Shown here: piece after piece, positions 47,351 to 57,264 of the stretch
Numbering within the stretch: position 1 is the stretch's first letter
How the letters are laid out: the number at the start of each line of letters is the position of its first letter
From: Thiobacillus sp.
Lineage (GTDB): Bacteria > Pseudomonadota > Gammaproteobacteria > Burkholderiales > Thiobacillaceae
Assembly (NCBI GenBank): GCA_018263115.1
Contig: JADFDC010000005.1
Location: forward strand, 1-64,000
Reading direction: 5' to 3'
DNA: 64,000 bases
Position numbers and translations under genes: made by a program
The notes under the pieces: model-generated
Told to the model about the DNA's origin: nothing
Databases searched by the model: none
What the model saw: only the letters and a program-made list of their open reading frames with translations

Positions 47351-50107
47351 ATGCCCATCACTATTGAAGAAGTTCGCCGAAGACTTACGGCTTTTGCGCA
47401 CGAGTACGCAGACGCAAGCGAAGAACGACAGGAAGCCCAAAGCTTCCAGATTGAGTTCTATCGTTGCTTTGGCATAGAAAGACGCAAAGCGCGCCTGTTT
47501 GAGGAGCGAGTGCCAACCAAAAAAGGCACAACCGGATTTATCGACGGCTTTGTTCCCGGAAAGCTCCTCACCGAAATGAAAAGCAGAGGGATCAGTCTGG
47601 ATCGCGCGCATCAACAAGCAGCTGACTATGCTGTTGAACTGACGCAACCACTGCCTCCCTACATACTGACCTGTAATTTCTCTCGATTTCGTCTTTATAG
47701 CTTGGATGACGGCGGCATCAGGGAATGTAGCATTGATGAACTGGCCAAGAATGCCGAGTGGTTCATGTTCCTCACTGACAATCCAAGCCAAACGATAGTT
47801 GAGGAATCTCCAGTAGATCGTGATGCCGCATACGCAGTTGCTGCCCTGCATGATGCGATAGTCAGTAAGGATTTCACTGGCAGGGACTTGGAGGTCTTCT
47901 TAACACGGTTGCTGTTTTGTCTATTTGCCGACGACACAGGTATTTTTGGTGAGCGACAGTTATTCACGCATTACTTGGCTGGCACCAAGTCTGATGGTAC
48001 TGACCTTAAGGGTGCACTTGAATCACTGTTTGATGAAGTTCTAAATGTTCATGAAGACCTTCGCCAGAAAACACTTGGTGCAGAACTAAACAAATTTGCC
48101 TATGTAAATGGTGACTTGTTCAAGGAGCGTAGCCGGATACCCGTCTTCAATGGCGAACTAAGGGAGAAACTGCTTGCCTGTGACACGAGCATCGACTGGA
48201 GCAAAATCTCGCCCGCCATATTTGGGGCCATGTTCCAGGGAGTATTGGAAACTCCCGGAGACAATGCCCACAGAATAGCCAGCCGACGCGAGCTAGGGGC
48301 GCATTACACAAGCGAAAGAAACATTCTTCGTGTCATCAACCCTCTGTTCATGGAAGGCTTACGGCAAGAATTTAATGCCGCTAGGCGAAACAAGGCCAAA
48401 CTGGAAGCTTTGCACGATAAGTTGGCCAAATTAAAACTATTCGATCCGGCATGCGGTTGCGGTAATTTTCTCGTGATCGCTTATCGTGAATTGCGCCGAC
48501 TGGAACATGAGATCATCAAGGCAAGATGGGGCGACAAAGGCCCGGAGCTGCTGGATATTTCCACCCGCATCAGGGTGAATACCAGCCAGTTCTATGGAAT
48601 CGAAATTGATGAAGCTGCTGCTCATATCGCCCACGTAGCACTCTACATAACAGACGAGCAGATGAATGAGGAGGCACGTCAGACCTTGGGAGCTACTCGC
48701 CCCACCGTGCCTATCACTTCCTCGCCACATATCGTTTGCGGCAATGCGCTCCAAATCGACTGGTCAAGTGTTTTACCCGCCGCTGAATGCAGCTACATCA
48801 TGGGCAACCCGCCATTTGTGGGTCGTCAGTACCAGACCATGGATCAAAAAACTGACCTGACCAAGGTATTTCATGAAATGGATGGGGCAAAAGTACTGGA
48901 TTACGTAGCCGCTTGGTACATCAAGGCCGCCAAATACATTCAGGGTACAGATATTCCTGTGGCCTTTGTTTCTACCAATAGCATTACCCAAGGCGAGCAG
49001 GTTGCCATCCTGTGGGGCGAACTCGCCCGGCTTGGCGTCCATATTCATTTTGCACACCGTACCTTCCGCTGGAGCAATGAAGGCCGGGGCATAGCTGCCG
49101 TGCATTGCGTCATTGTGGGGTTCTCCCTTAACAAACCAGTGCAGTGCCGACTATTTCAATACCAAGACATAACAGGCGAGCCAGAGGAAATTGGTACCAA
49201 ACAGATTAACCCATATTTAGTGGACGCACCGACAGTGTTGATCGAGAAACGGCGCAAGCCGCTTTGCCCACAAGCGCCAGAAATGGTTTTCGGCAGCATG
49301 CCCAATGACGGTGGGTTCCTGCTGTTGTCACCGGAAAAAGAGAAGGACATCCGCGAAGCCGATCTGATAGCTGCGAACTATATTCGCCGATTTATGGGAG
49401 CGGACGAATTCATCAACAACGTGCCACGTTATTGTCTGTGGCTTAAGGACAGCACGGCATCAGACCGAGGGAAATCTCCAGAAATAAAACGCCGTATTGC
49501 GGCAGTTAAAGAAATGCGGTTAGCAAGTAGCCGGGAAGCCACACAAAAGCTAGCCGACACACCATATCTTTTTGGAGAAATTCGCCAGCCGAATGGCACT
49601 TATCTGGCTGTCCCTGAAGTGTCATCGGAAAACCGCCGCTACATTCCCATAGGCTATTTGCCGAAAGACACCATCGCCAGCAACAAGCTTTATACCGTTG
49701 CTAATGCCACTCCCTATCATTTTGGAATATTGGCCAGCTCCATGCACATGGCATGGACACGCGCGGTTTGTGGTCGCCTAAAAAGTGATTATCAATATTC
49801 AACAGGCATTGTTTACAACAACCTCCCTTGGCCGGAAAACCCTACCGAGGGGCAAAAGAAGAAAATCGAAGCTGCAACCCAAGCTGTACTGGATGCTCGT
49901 GCCGCAGAAGAAAAACGCTGCATGGATCAGAACCAGCCATGTTCCCTTGCCATCTTGTATGCCCCAGGCAACATGCCCGCCGAACTGGTTAAGGCACATA
50001 ACGCGCTCGACAAGGCTGTTGATGCCGCGTACGGCTACAAGAGTGGCAAGGATGATGCCTCGCGCGTGGCATTTTTGTTCGCCCGCTATCAGGAATTGAC
50101 CGGATAG
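47351..50107 (+). CDS. MmeI-like class I SAM-dependent DNA methyltransferase / type IIG restriction enzyme
   Basis: FDPACGCGNFLVIAYRELRRLE (motif I), YIMGNPPFVGRQ (motif IV), 918 aa. Confidence 0.9.
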   Translation: MPITIEEVRRRLTAFAHEYADASEERQEAQSFQIEFYRCFGIERRKARLFEERVPTKKGTTGFIDGFVPGKLLTEMKSRGISLDRAHQQAADYAVELTQPLPPYILTCNFSRFRLYSLDDGGIRECSIDELAKNAEWFMFLTDNPSQTIVEESPVDRDAAYAVAALHDAIVSKDFTGRDLEVFLTRLLFCLFADDTGIFGERQLFTHYLAGTKSDGTDLKGALESLFDEVLNVHEDLRQKTLGAELNKFAYVNGDLFKERSRIPVFNGELREKLLACDTSIDWSKISPAIFGAMFQGVLETPGDNAHRIASRRELGAHYTSERNILRVINPLFMEGLRQEFNAARRNKAKLEALHDKLAKLKLFDPACGCGNFLVIAYRELRRLEHEIIKARWGDKGPELLDISTRIRVNTSQFYGIEIDEAAAHIAHVALYITDEQMNEEARQTLGATRPTVPITSSPHIVCGNALQIDWSSVLPAAECSYIMGNPPFVGRQYQTMDQKTDLTKVFHEMDGAKVLDYVAAWYIKAAKYIQGTDIPVAFVSTNSITQGEQVAILWGELARLGVHIHFAHRTFRWSNEGRGIAAVHCVIVGFSLNKPVQCRLFQYQDITGEPEEIGTKQINPYLVDAPTVLIEKRRKPLCPQAPEMVFGSMPNDGGFLLLSPEKEKDIREADLIAANYIRRFMGADEFINNVPRYCLWLKDSTASDRGKSPEIKRRIAAVKEMRLASSREATQKLADTPYLFGEIRQPNGTYLAVPEVSSENRRYIPIGYLPKDTIASNKLYTVANATPYHFGILASSMHMAWTRAVCGRLKSDYQYSTGIVYNNLPWPENPTEGQKKKIEAATQAVLDARAAEEKRCMDQNQPCSLAILYAPGNMPAELVKAHNALDKAVDAAYGYKSGKDDASRVAFLFARYQELTG

Positions 50108-50150
50108 CGTTTGGCTAAAGCCGGACAGCAGTTCAATCGTGAGAGAAAAC

Positions 50151-50720
50151 ATGCCTATCAATCAAACAATCCCTAAGCAGCCTGATGACATAACCAGTTT
50201 CTTGCAAAAGATAATTGATGGGGAGGCTGATATTTCCGACCCAGAATTTTCGCCCAAGCTTGAAACCCTCTACCCGATCTGTCAGGCAAATACCGAAATG
50301 GCTGCATTATGGCTAAAGGCCGTTAATGCTTATACACGGGCCGTGACATCGGCCCTCCAATATGTATTGAACAAATTTGAGAAATCTGGCGAGTCACCCG
50401 TGAAGGGGCAACACCTTTCATCATCCCCCTTATCCGAAAGCAACATGACCGAAGTCCAAATCAGCGCTCTGTATGATGAGCTCGTTGTTTTGTGCAAAGC
50501 CGGGCTGGCGTGGGCAAAGAAACATGGGTACCCAGAGGTGGAGGACTATCCGCAATATCAACGCGCCAGGGAAATCGGTGCGTTACTACACAACCATGCT
50601 GGCTTGCCCGCCATGCAAAAGGCCGTTCATATCGTTTACGAGAAGGTCAAATCCAAGGATGGCGGCCAGGCCGCGCTGCTTGAGTATGGATGGGGCGGCA
50701 TCGGGAACTGGCAGGCTTAA
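50151..50720 (+). CDS. Hypothetical protein downstream of methylase
   Basis: Complete ORF MPINQTIPKQPDDITSFLQKIIDGEADISDPEFSPKLETLYPIC... Confidence 0.7.
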   Translation: MPINQTIPKQPDDITSFLQKIIDGEADISDPEFSPKLETLYPICQANTEMAALWLKAVNAYTRAVTSALQYVLNKFEKSGESPVKGQHLSSSPLSESNMTEVQISALYDELVVLCKAGLAWAKKHGYPEVEDYPQYQRAREIGALLHNHAGLPAMQKAVHIVYEKVKSKDGGQAALLEYGWGGIGNWQA

Positions 50721-50738
50721 TTAAGTTTGCATAAAGGC

Positions 50739-51359
50739 ATGTCACACCCCCGCATCCATCCTGACCAACAGATTCGCCTGATGGCGCGCTTACCGCTTAC
50801 GTCCGTACTGACGGAAAAGCAGTTGAAGCACCTGCAATGGCGCGGCCGGTTGCTGGCCGATACTCACGAATATGCTGGCCGTTGCGAGCCGCACGCCTAT
50901 GCGATTGATACCGAGGGCAATATTACTTACCGATTTTCGGTTTCCACGTTCGCGCCACAATGGCATTTTCATGTACTGGTACACCCAACGTCAGATCATC
51001 TCCACAGGCATTTGGGTTCGCGTTCCAAACGCAGCGTGCTTGGCTCCATGCAGTGTCGCAACCATAACGGGCAGAAGGAGGGCCTGCTGGCCGATATCAA
51101 CTTGATCGCCCGGAAGCTATCGGAATCAACCGTGGTTCACGAGACTATTCACGCGGCCAGCCATTTGGCCAGAATTCTCAATGTGATTGAGGTCAAGAAA
51201 CTGGCCGCGCCCGTGAGCACATCAAATAGCGCTATCGATTGGCGCGAAGAAATCCTGTGCTGGACAGTTGATATAGCTGCACCGCAAACCCTGATGACGC
51301 TGGCTGCACTGGAAATTCCCTGCGTTCCGCTCAAGGACGCCCTGCGTACAGGCTGTTGA
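50739..51359 (+). CDS. Hypothetical protein with HExxH motif (possible zincin-like metalloprotease)
   Basis: TVVHETIHAASHLARIL ... WREEILCWTVDIAA; complete ORF. Confidence 0.65.
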   Translation: MSHPRIHPDQQIRLMARLPLTSVLTEKQLKHLQWRGRLLADTHEYAGRCEPHAYAIDTEGNITYRFSVSTFAPQWHFHVLVHPTSDHLHRHLGSRSKRSVLGSMQCRNHNGQKEGLLADINLIARKLSESTVVHETIHAASHLARILNVIEVKKLAAPVSTSNSAIDWREEILCWTVDIAAPQTLMTLAALEIPCVPLKDALRTGC

Positions 51360-51385
51360 GTATTATTGAGTTAAGCAGCGATTGC

Positions 51386-51688
51386 TCAGGCTGCCAGCGC
51401 CCGCATGACGGCCTTGGGTTCACGGTCGATGAGATTCAACAACACCAGCGCCGCGCCATGCGGTTTTCTGTCCCCTCGCTCCCAGTGCCGCAACGTGGCA
51501 ACTGAAAATCCAAAGCGGGCGGCAAATTGCTCTTGCGTCAAACCAAGCCGCTTTCTCAACTCGGCCACGTCCACTTCATAGGGTTGATATTCCCTGACAC
51601 CCGCCTTCTTGCCTTTGGCATGGGCAACCGCTTCGGTCAAACCCTGTTTGATGCTTTGAAATGCACCCATGATTACTTCTCCAGCCAT
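51386..51688 (-). CDS. XRE-family antitoxin
   Basis: VDVAELRKRLGLTQEQFAARFGFSVATLRHWERGDRKPHGAALVLLNLI. Confidence 0.9.
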   Translation of the reverse strand: MAGEVIMGAFQSIKQGLTEAVAHAKGKKAGVREYQPYEVDVAELRKRLGLTQEQFAARFGFSVATLRHWERGDRKPHGAALVLLNLIDREPKAVMRALAA

Positions 51689-52008
51689 GCCGAAACCAGC
51701 ATTTCCACCAGTCCGGCCAATTCGTTGCGTTCCGCCTTGGTAAGATTGGCGCGTTCGTTTTTGGCAAACACAGTCAGCAGATAAAGCGGCATCAAATCGG
51801 AGTGAACGTAGTAAATCACCCTGACGCCGCCGCTTTTGCCCCGGCCTTGTCTACCCCAGCGTAGTTTCCTCACGCCGCCCGTGCCTTCCATGATGTCACC
51901 CGCCTTGGGGTTGGCTGCCAGGTAATCCACGATATCTCGGCGCTCTTCCTCGGTTAGCAGTTTTTCCGCACGGCGAATGTATTCTGGCACTTCAGCAATG
52001 GTCAGCAC
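51673..52008 (-). CDS. RelE/HigB-type toxin
   Basis: GTGGVRKLRWGRQGRGKSGGVRVIYYVHSDLMPLYLLTVFAKNERANLTKAERNEL. Confidence 0.92.
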   Translation of the reverse strand: MLTIAEVPEYIRRAEKLLTEEERRDIVDYLAANPKAGDIMEGTGGVRKLRWGRQGRGKSGGVRVIYYVHSDLMPLYLLTVFAKNERANLTKAERNELAGLVEMLVSAWLEK

Positions 52009-52047
52009 GATTTAATCATAATCCAATGGATTATAAAGGCAAGCGCT

Positions 52048-53325
52048 TTACGCCTGCTTGGCACGGAGCCCGGCCACTTTTCCGTCAGGCTGGTGCCCGA
52101 ATGACGGCAACAATGTGCGCACGGTATTGGCCAGCGTCTTGTCACACAAGTGAGCATAGTGACGGCTGGTGATGCGGGTATCCGCGTGTCCGAGAAGTTT
52201 TGAAATGGTCAGCAAGTCTGCTCCGGCCTGCGCTAGCAAGCTGGCATAAGTGTGCCGCAGTTCGTGAAAACCGATAGGGGGTTCTATCCTGGCCTGCTCA
52301 CAAGCAGCCTTGATCTGGCGGACTTGATGGTTGTATCCCCAAGGCTCGCCGTCCGTGCGTGTGAACACATAATCCGTGCCGGGTTTGCCGACGATGGCAG
52401 ACTGGAAAAAATCCAGCCCTTCATTCGACAAAGGCACAAAGCGCCCTTTTCCACTCTTGGCTTCCGCACTGATATAAATCATGCCGGTGTCCAGTTGCAC
52501 ATCAGCCGCCTTAAGACGCGATAGTTCACCATAGCGTGCCCCTGTGAAAAGCGCCGCTTTCACCAATTGGCGAAAATCATTCGGACTTGCATTAACCAGC
52601 CGTGTGGATTCAGCAGCCGTTAAAAACCGCGTGACTGGCTCATCGGCGTTTTCAAATGGCTTGACCCTCCGCCATGCCGTGTCATCGCTTATCAGTTCAT
52701 CGCGAAAAGCGCGATTCAACACCGCCTTGAATACGGTCAGGATGCGGTTGGCAGTGGACTTTCGAGAGCGTTTTTCATCAGCGGTTATGGCCTTCTCCCG
52801 ATATGCCTGCTTTTCGCCGTTGCCAGATCGCTTGCGGGCTGGCGTGGCAGCGAGTTTCTCATGCCATTTTCGGATGTCCTTGGTCTTCAAGTCCATCAAA
52901 AGGACATCACCCCACTCTGGTAGGATATGCGCGTTAAGCACATTCTCGGTGGCACGGATTGCCCGCCGATGTTCCCGGTACCACGTCATGTAATGGTTAG
53001 CAGCTTCCGTCACAGTAAGAGGCTTGCCGGTAGCGACTGCCTTGCTTTCCTTCGCAAGGGCTCGGCATTTTTCCTGTGCCTGAACATAGGTTAGAACGCT
53101 CGTTCCGTCCGCATCCTGGTAATCGTCAGCACTGCCAATGCTAGTCATGGTGTCTTTGCCAACTTTATCCTTGATGCGGCAATACCATGTCCCGTAACCA
53201 TCCCCTGTCCGCCGGTAAACAAGAGACAAACCAGTTGTGATGGGCGCGTAGTACCGTGTCCCCTTCTCCAGCTTCAATCTTTTCGTGCGGTTTTCCAGCC
53301 TTGGATCGCGTGACGCCCTTGCCAT
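52048..53325 (-). CDS. Tyrosine-type site-specific integrase
   Basis: LFTGARYGELSRLKAADV ... GFHELRHTYASLLAQAGADLLTISKLLGHADTRITSRHYAHL; adjacent to attR. Confidence 0.95.
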   Translation of the reverse strand: MARASRDPRLENRTKRLKLEKGTRYYAPITTGLSLVYRRTGDGYGTWYCRIKDKVGKDTMTSIGSADDYQDADGTSVLTYVQAQEKCRALAKESKAVATGKPLTVTEAANHYMTWYREHRRAIRATENVLNAHILPEWGDVLLMDLKTKDIRKWHEKLAATPARKRSGNGEKQAYREKAITADEKRSRKSTANRILTVFKAVLNRAFRDELISDDTAWRRVKPFENADEPVTRFLTAAESTRLVNASPNDFRQLVKAALFTGARYGELSRLKAADVQLDTGMIYISAEAKSGKGRFVPLSNEGLDFFQSAIVGKPGTDYVFTRTDGEPWGYNHQVRQIKAACEQARIEPPIGFHELRHTYASLLAQAGADLLTISKLLGHADTRITSRHYAHLCDKTLANTVRTLLPSFGHQPDGKVAGLRAKQA

Positions 53326-53480
53326 GCTCGTGTCCCTTCGTGTCCCCAATATGTCCCTAAAATGTTCCCGGACAACTCTGGACATTATCGGATATAAAAT
53401 CCATGTAAACAAGCATTCATAAGGCTTTCAGGCTGATCCAGCGAAGTCCGATAAAGTCCACGAAATTGATATATAGAACT

Positions 53481-53526
53481 CTTTCACAGCGATAACCTGG
53501 GTTCGAATCCCCGTGGGGACGCCATA
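53481..53526. repeat. attR direct repeat
   Basis: 46 bp matching 39009-39054 with mismatches at 53488 and 53498 only. Confidence 0.92.
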
Positions 53527-53565
53527 ATAACTATGCTGCCGAAAAGCAGCATGAATTCAAATCAG

Positions 53566-53593
53566 CGCCACCCTCGCGGTGGCGTTTCTGTTT
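53566..53593 (+). terminator. Terminator hairpin, probably the original tRNA-Glu terminator displaced by the island
   Basis: CGCCACC-CTCGC-GGTGGCG followed by TTTCTGTTT. Confidence 0.7.
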
Positions 53594-53738
53594 ACTGTCA
53601 ATGCACGAATTCTGCCTCTCACTCCCCGCGATTCTCTAAAACCCAATCCGATAAGCGGCATCTGGTTCTGCCACCTTTTAAGACCGGTTTAAGGATCGAT
53701 CCGTAGTCTCCAGACATGTTTTGCTCTGGGAATCGATC

Positions 53739-54341
53739 ATGCAACCAGCCAGGCACTCCCTGTTTCCCTTGAATACCGAGGCGCTGACGATCACTCATCT
53801 TGGCAAGGACTCGCCAAGGCGATGTGATGTCGAGTCTTTCATCAGGAATGTTTTTGCTGAACGTTATGGTGCCAACGTAACCTACTTTGCCGCCAACCTG
53901 TTGCTGCTCGAGAAAGATTCAAGAATGGTTGCCGCCGCAGGCTGGCTGGGCGCGGACACCGGTCGCCTGTTTCTGGAATCCTATCTGGACGCTCCAATCG
54001 AACAAGCCATTGGCCAGCTGACCGGCAGGAACATTTCGCGCGAACGGATCGTGGAAGTGGGAAACCTTGCGGCGATCAAGCCGGGTGGAAGCCTGAATAT
54101 TATTAGCGCTCTTGCCTTGTATCTCGACAAATTGGGATACGAGTGGGTGACATTCACGGCAACACGCGAACTCATTGGAATTTTCAGTCGGCTCGGCCTG
54201 CCCCTGCTGGCATTGCGTCAGGCAGACCCCGCGTGCATCAGGGATCAAGCAAGCCAGTGGGGCAATTACTACGATCAAAACCCTGTCGTTGTCGTGGGAC
54301 GCATCCGCCTTGCCCTTGACCGTATGGACAAAGCAATATGA
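53739..54341 (+). CDS. Thermostable hemolysin (T_hemolysin) family protein
   Basis: FAANLLLLEKDSRMVAAAGWLGADTGRLFLESYLDAPIEQAI...ISRERIVEVGNLAAIKPG. Confidence 0.85.
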   Translation: MQPARHSLFPLNTEALTITHLGKDSPRRCDVESFIRNVFAERYGANVTYFAANLLLLEKDSRMVAAAGWLGADTGRLFLESYLDAPIEQAIGQLTGRNISRERIVEVGNLAAIKPGGSLNIISALALYLDKLGYEWVTFTATRELIGIFSRLGLPLLALRQADPACIRDQASQWGNYYDQNPVVVVGRIRLALDRMDKAI

Positions 54342-55816
54342 TCTCCACGGCCCTGTTTGACATCCTTGCAGCGCGCAAAGGCGGTGAGCCGATTCTGCAT
54401 GGTGACCTCCGGACCTGGGATGCTCCCGCAATGTTGCAGGAAATTGATGCCCTTGCCCGGCATCTTGCAAGCACCCGCATCCTGGCGGTGCTTGCCGACA
54501 ACGGGCCCGCCTGGGTCATGGCTGATCTGGCCGCATTGAAGGCGGGCGCCGTACATCTACCCCTGCCCGCTTTCTTCAGCCGCGCACAAATGCTTCATGC
54601 GCTGAACGAAACCGGTGCCGATGCCGTTCTGACAGATCAGCCCGACCTGATCGTAAATCTTGACTTCGGATTCATCCGCGAGACCACCTGGAACGGCCTG
54701 GTCTTGATGAAACGGAAAACCAGCCCGGCCAGGCTGCCACCCGGTACCGCCAAGGTGTCGTTTACCTCAGGCAGCACAGGTTCACCCAAAGGCGTGTGTC
54801 TGGGCATGACCGGCCTGCTGGAAACTGCTGCCGCGCTGACAGCTTATCTTGCCGACCTCCCGGTCGAGCGTCATCTTGCGGTTCTGCCACTACCTCTGCT
54901 GCTTGAAAATGTTGCGGGCATATACGCGCCACTGTTGCGTGGCGCCGAAATATTTTTGCCGTCTCTGAAAATGCTCGGCTGGCAGGGCATGGCTGGGTTC
55001 CAGCCAGCAGCCTTGCATCGCACAGCCTCCGAAATGCGCGTGAACAGCCTGATACTGGTACCGGAACTAGCCAAGGCATGGGCCATGTATTTGGAGTCCG
55101 CACATCTGCAGGCACCCGCCGAGCTTGTGTTTGCAGCCGTTGGCGGCGCCCGGGTTGATCAATCCCAGCTTGCCAGGTGGCGCGAACTAGGTCTGCCCGT
55201 CTACCAGGGATATGGCCTGACTGAATGCGGCTCGGTCGTGAGTCTCAATCGACCCGGTGACGATGGCCCTGGGGTGGGCCGCCCCCTGCCCCATGCTTCC
55301 GTGCGCATCGAAAATGGTGAAGTCTGCATAAGATCGAGGGGCTTCATTGGCTATCTCGATTCAGCCAATCAGACAGGCGCCGATGAATTCCTGACAGGTG
55401 ACATTGGGCATATCGATGCAACAGGTCATCTGCACCTGGATGGCCGCCGCAAGAACCTGCTGATTACTTCTTATGGACGAAACATTGCGCCGGAATGGGT
55501 CGAGTCGGTTCTGCTGGCCGAGACTGCCATCGCTCAGGCGGTCGTTGCCGGAGATGGACGACCTTCACTCGTGGCCCTTCTTGTCCCGGCAAACGGATGC
55601 GGTAATGACGATCTGGCGACAGCAGTCGCGCGGGTCAACCTTGCACTTCCGGATTACGCGCGTATCAGCGCCTGGACTGTGGCCGAGCCTTTCACGCTGC
55701 AAAATGGCCTGGCTACCGGCAACGGGCGTCCGCTGCGCAATGACATTCTCAGCCACCATGCAGTTGCCGTCGCATCGCTTTATCCTCAGGAGGAATCCGC
55801 CAGTGCCATTCTATGA
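54338..55816 (+). CDS. AMP-dependent synthetase/ligase
   Basis: AKVSFTSGSTGSPKGVCLG; YQGYGLTECGSVVSLNRPGD; LDGRRKNLLITSYGRNIAPEWVE. Confidence 0.92.
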   Translation: MISTALFDILAARKGGEPILHGDLRTWDAPAMLQEIDALARHLASTRILAVLADNGPAWVMADLAALKAGAVHLPLPAFFSRAQMLHALNETGADAVLTDQPDLIVNLDFGFIRETTWNGLVLMKRKTSPARLPPGTAKVSFTSGSTGSPKGVCLGMTGLLETAAALTAYLADLPVERHLAVLPLPLLLENVAGIYAPLLRGAEIFLPSLKMLGWQGMAGFQPAALHRTASEMRVNSLILVPELAKAWAMYLESAHLQAPAELVFAAVGGARVDQSQLARWRELGLPVYQGYGLTECGSVVSLNRPGDDGPGVGRPLPHASVRIENGEVCIRSRGFIGYLDSANQTGADEFLTGDIGHIDATGHLHLDGRRKNLLITSYGRNIAPEWVESVLLAETAIAQAVVAGDGRPSLVALLVPANGCGNDDLATAVARVNLALPDYARISAWTVAEPFTLQNGLATGNGRPLRNDILSHHAVAVASLYPQEESASAIL

Positions 55817-56468
55817 AACTCTGACAGAAGCCACGGCCGCAGAACGCCGTCAACTGATGGAAGCACCTGTCATCGCTGATTGTCTGCAAGGCCGCGTCAC
55901 GCCTGAAAGTTATCTCGCCTTTCTTGGCCAGGCCTATCACCATGTCCGCCACACTACGCCGTTGTTGATGCTGCTCGGAGGACGGCTGCCCGAGCGGCTT
56001 GGATGGATGCGCAAGGCTGTGGCCGAATACATCGAAGAGGAAATTGGTCACGAGGAGTGGATTCTCAATGACATCGCCGCTGCGGGCGGTGATGCCGACG
56101 CCGTGCGCGGCAGCAGGCCCGGGCTGCCTGCCGAATTGATGGTGGCCTATGCCTACGACGTAGTCAACCGGGGTAATCCGGCCGGATTTTTCGGCATGGT
56201 TTTCGTCCTCGAAGGCACCAGCGTAGCCTTGGCGCTCATGGCCGCGGATCGCATTCAGGAAAAGCTGGGGTTGCCGGATACGGCATTTTCCTATTTGCGT
56301 TCTCATGGAACGCTTGACCAGGAGCACACCAGGCATCTGGCCAGTTTGCTGGAACGCATGACGCCCGATGACCAGGCGGAAGTTGTGCGCTGCGCAAAAA
56401 TATTTTTCAAACTTTACGGTGATATTTTTCGTGCCCTGCCGGGCTGGGAGGAAACAAGATGCAATTGA
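55803..56468 (+). CDS. Heme-oxygenase-like (TenA/iron-containing redox enzyme family) protein, GTG start
   Basis: YHHVRHTTPLLMLLGGRLPE ... EYIEEEIGHEEWILNDI ... LEGTSVALAL ... LDQEHTRHLASLL. Confidence 0.8.
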   Translation: MPFYETLTEATAAERRQLMEAPVIADCLQGRVTPESYLAFLGQAYHHVRHTTPLLMLLGGRLPERLGWMRKAVAEYIEEEIGHEEWILNDIAAAGGDADAVRGSRPGLPAELMVAYAYDVVNRGNPAGFFGMVFVLEGTSVALALMAADRIQEKLGLPDTAFSYLRSHGTLDQEHTRHLASLLERMTPDDQAEVVRCAKIFFKLYGDIFRALPGWEETRCN

Positions 56469-57247
56469 AAAATGCAAGGATATTGCTGACCGGTGCCACG
56501 GGCGGGCTCGGTCATGAATTGGCGCGTCAGCTTGCTGCCAGCGGAGCCCGGCTGCTGGTGGCTGGCCGTGATTCGCAACGTCTTGCCGCGCTCTCCACCG
56601 AACTGGGGCCGGAGAGCTCAACCGTGCGCGCCGATCTTGGCCGCCCTGATGGAATTGCCGCTGTTGTGGGCGCCGCGCACGAATTCGGTGTCAATGTACT
56701 GATCAACAATGCAGGGATTGGCGGTTTTGGTCTCTACGACCAGCAGGACTGGGTGGATGTGGAACAGCTGCTTGCAACGAACCTTGAGGTGCCTTTGCAC
56801 CTGACGCACGCGCTGTTGCCATGGCTCAAATCCAGACCGGAAGCCGCGATCGTCAATATCGGATCGACTTTCGGCAGCCTGCCATTTCCCGGCTTTGCGG
56901 CGTATTCGGCAGCCAAGGCGGGCTTGCGCGGTTTCTCTCAGGCCTTGCGTCGGGAACTGGCGGATTCGAAGGTCGCCGTCATCCATCTCGCACCAAGAGC
57001 CATCGATACGCCGCTGAATACGGCGGCAGTCAATGCACTCAACCGCGAGTTGAAGAACCATTGCGACACGACTGAGTCGGTGGCCCGCCAGATTGTGTCT
57101 TCCCTCCAGAAGGAAACTCTGGAAAGGCATTTCGGATTTCCCGAGCGACTGTTCGCTTGGCTGAACGGCATTGCGCCTTCCCTGATCGATCATGGCCTGG
57201 CGGCCAAGCTCCCTGTTATCAAGCGTCACGCGCTTTCCAAAACCTGA
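56459..57247 (+). CDS. SDR-family oxidoreductase
   Basis: ILLTGATGGLGHELARQLAASGARLLVAGRD; NNAGIGGFG; YSAAKAGLRGFSQALRREL. Confidence 0.94.
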   Translation: MQLKNARILLTGATGGLGHELARQLAASGARLLVAGRDSQRLAALSTELGPESSTVRADLGRPDGIAAVVGAAHEFGVNVLINNAGIGGFGLYDQQDWVDVEQLLATNLEVPLHLTHALLPWLKSRPEAAIVNIGSTFGSLPFPGFAAYSAAKAGLRGFSQALRRELADSKVAVIHLAPRAIDTPLNTAAVNALNRELKNHCDTTESVARQIVSSLQKETLERHFGFPERLFAWLNGIAPSLIDHGLAAKLPVIKRHALSKT

Positions 57248-57264
57248 ACACCGAAAGGAACTCC

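Larger units (their letters stand above)
39009..53526. mobile_element. tRNA-Glu-integrated genomic island (~14.47 kb)
   Basis: 46-bp direct repeats with 2 mismatches at both ends, the left one the 3' part of tRNA-Glu; tyrosine integrase beside the right end; AlpA and primase/helicase genes at the left end. Confidence 0.93.

Noticed and set aside
53481-53526. Second tRNA-Glu
   Set aside because: Only the 3' part from the anticodon loop is present, with two mismatches; it is the attR duplication, not a functional tRNA
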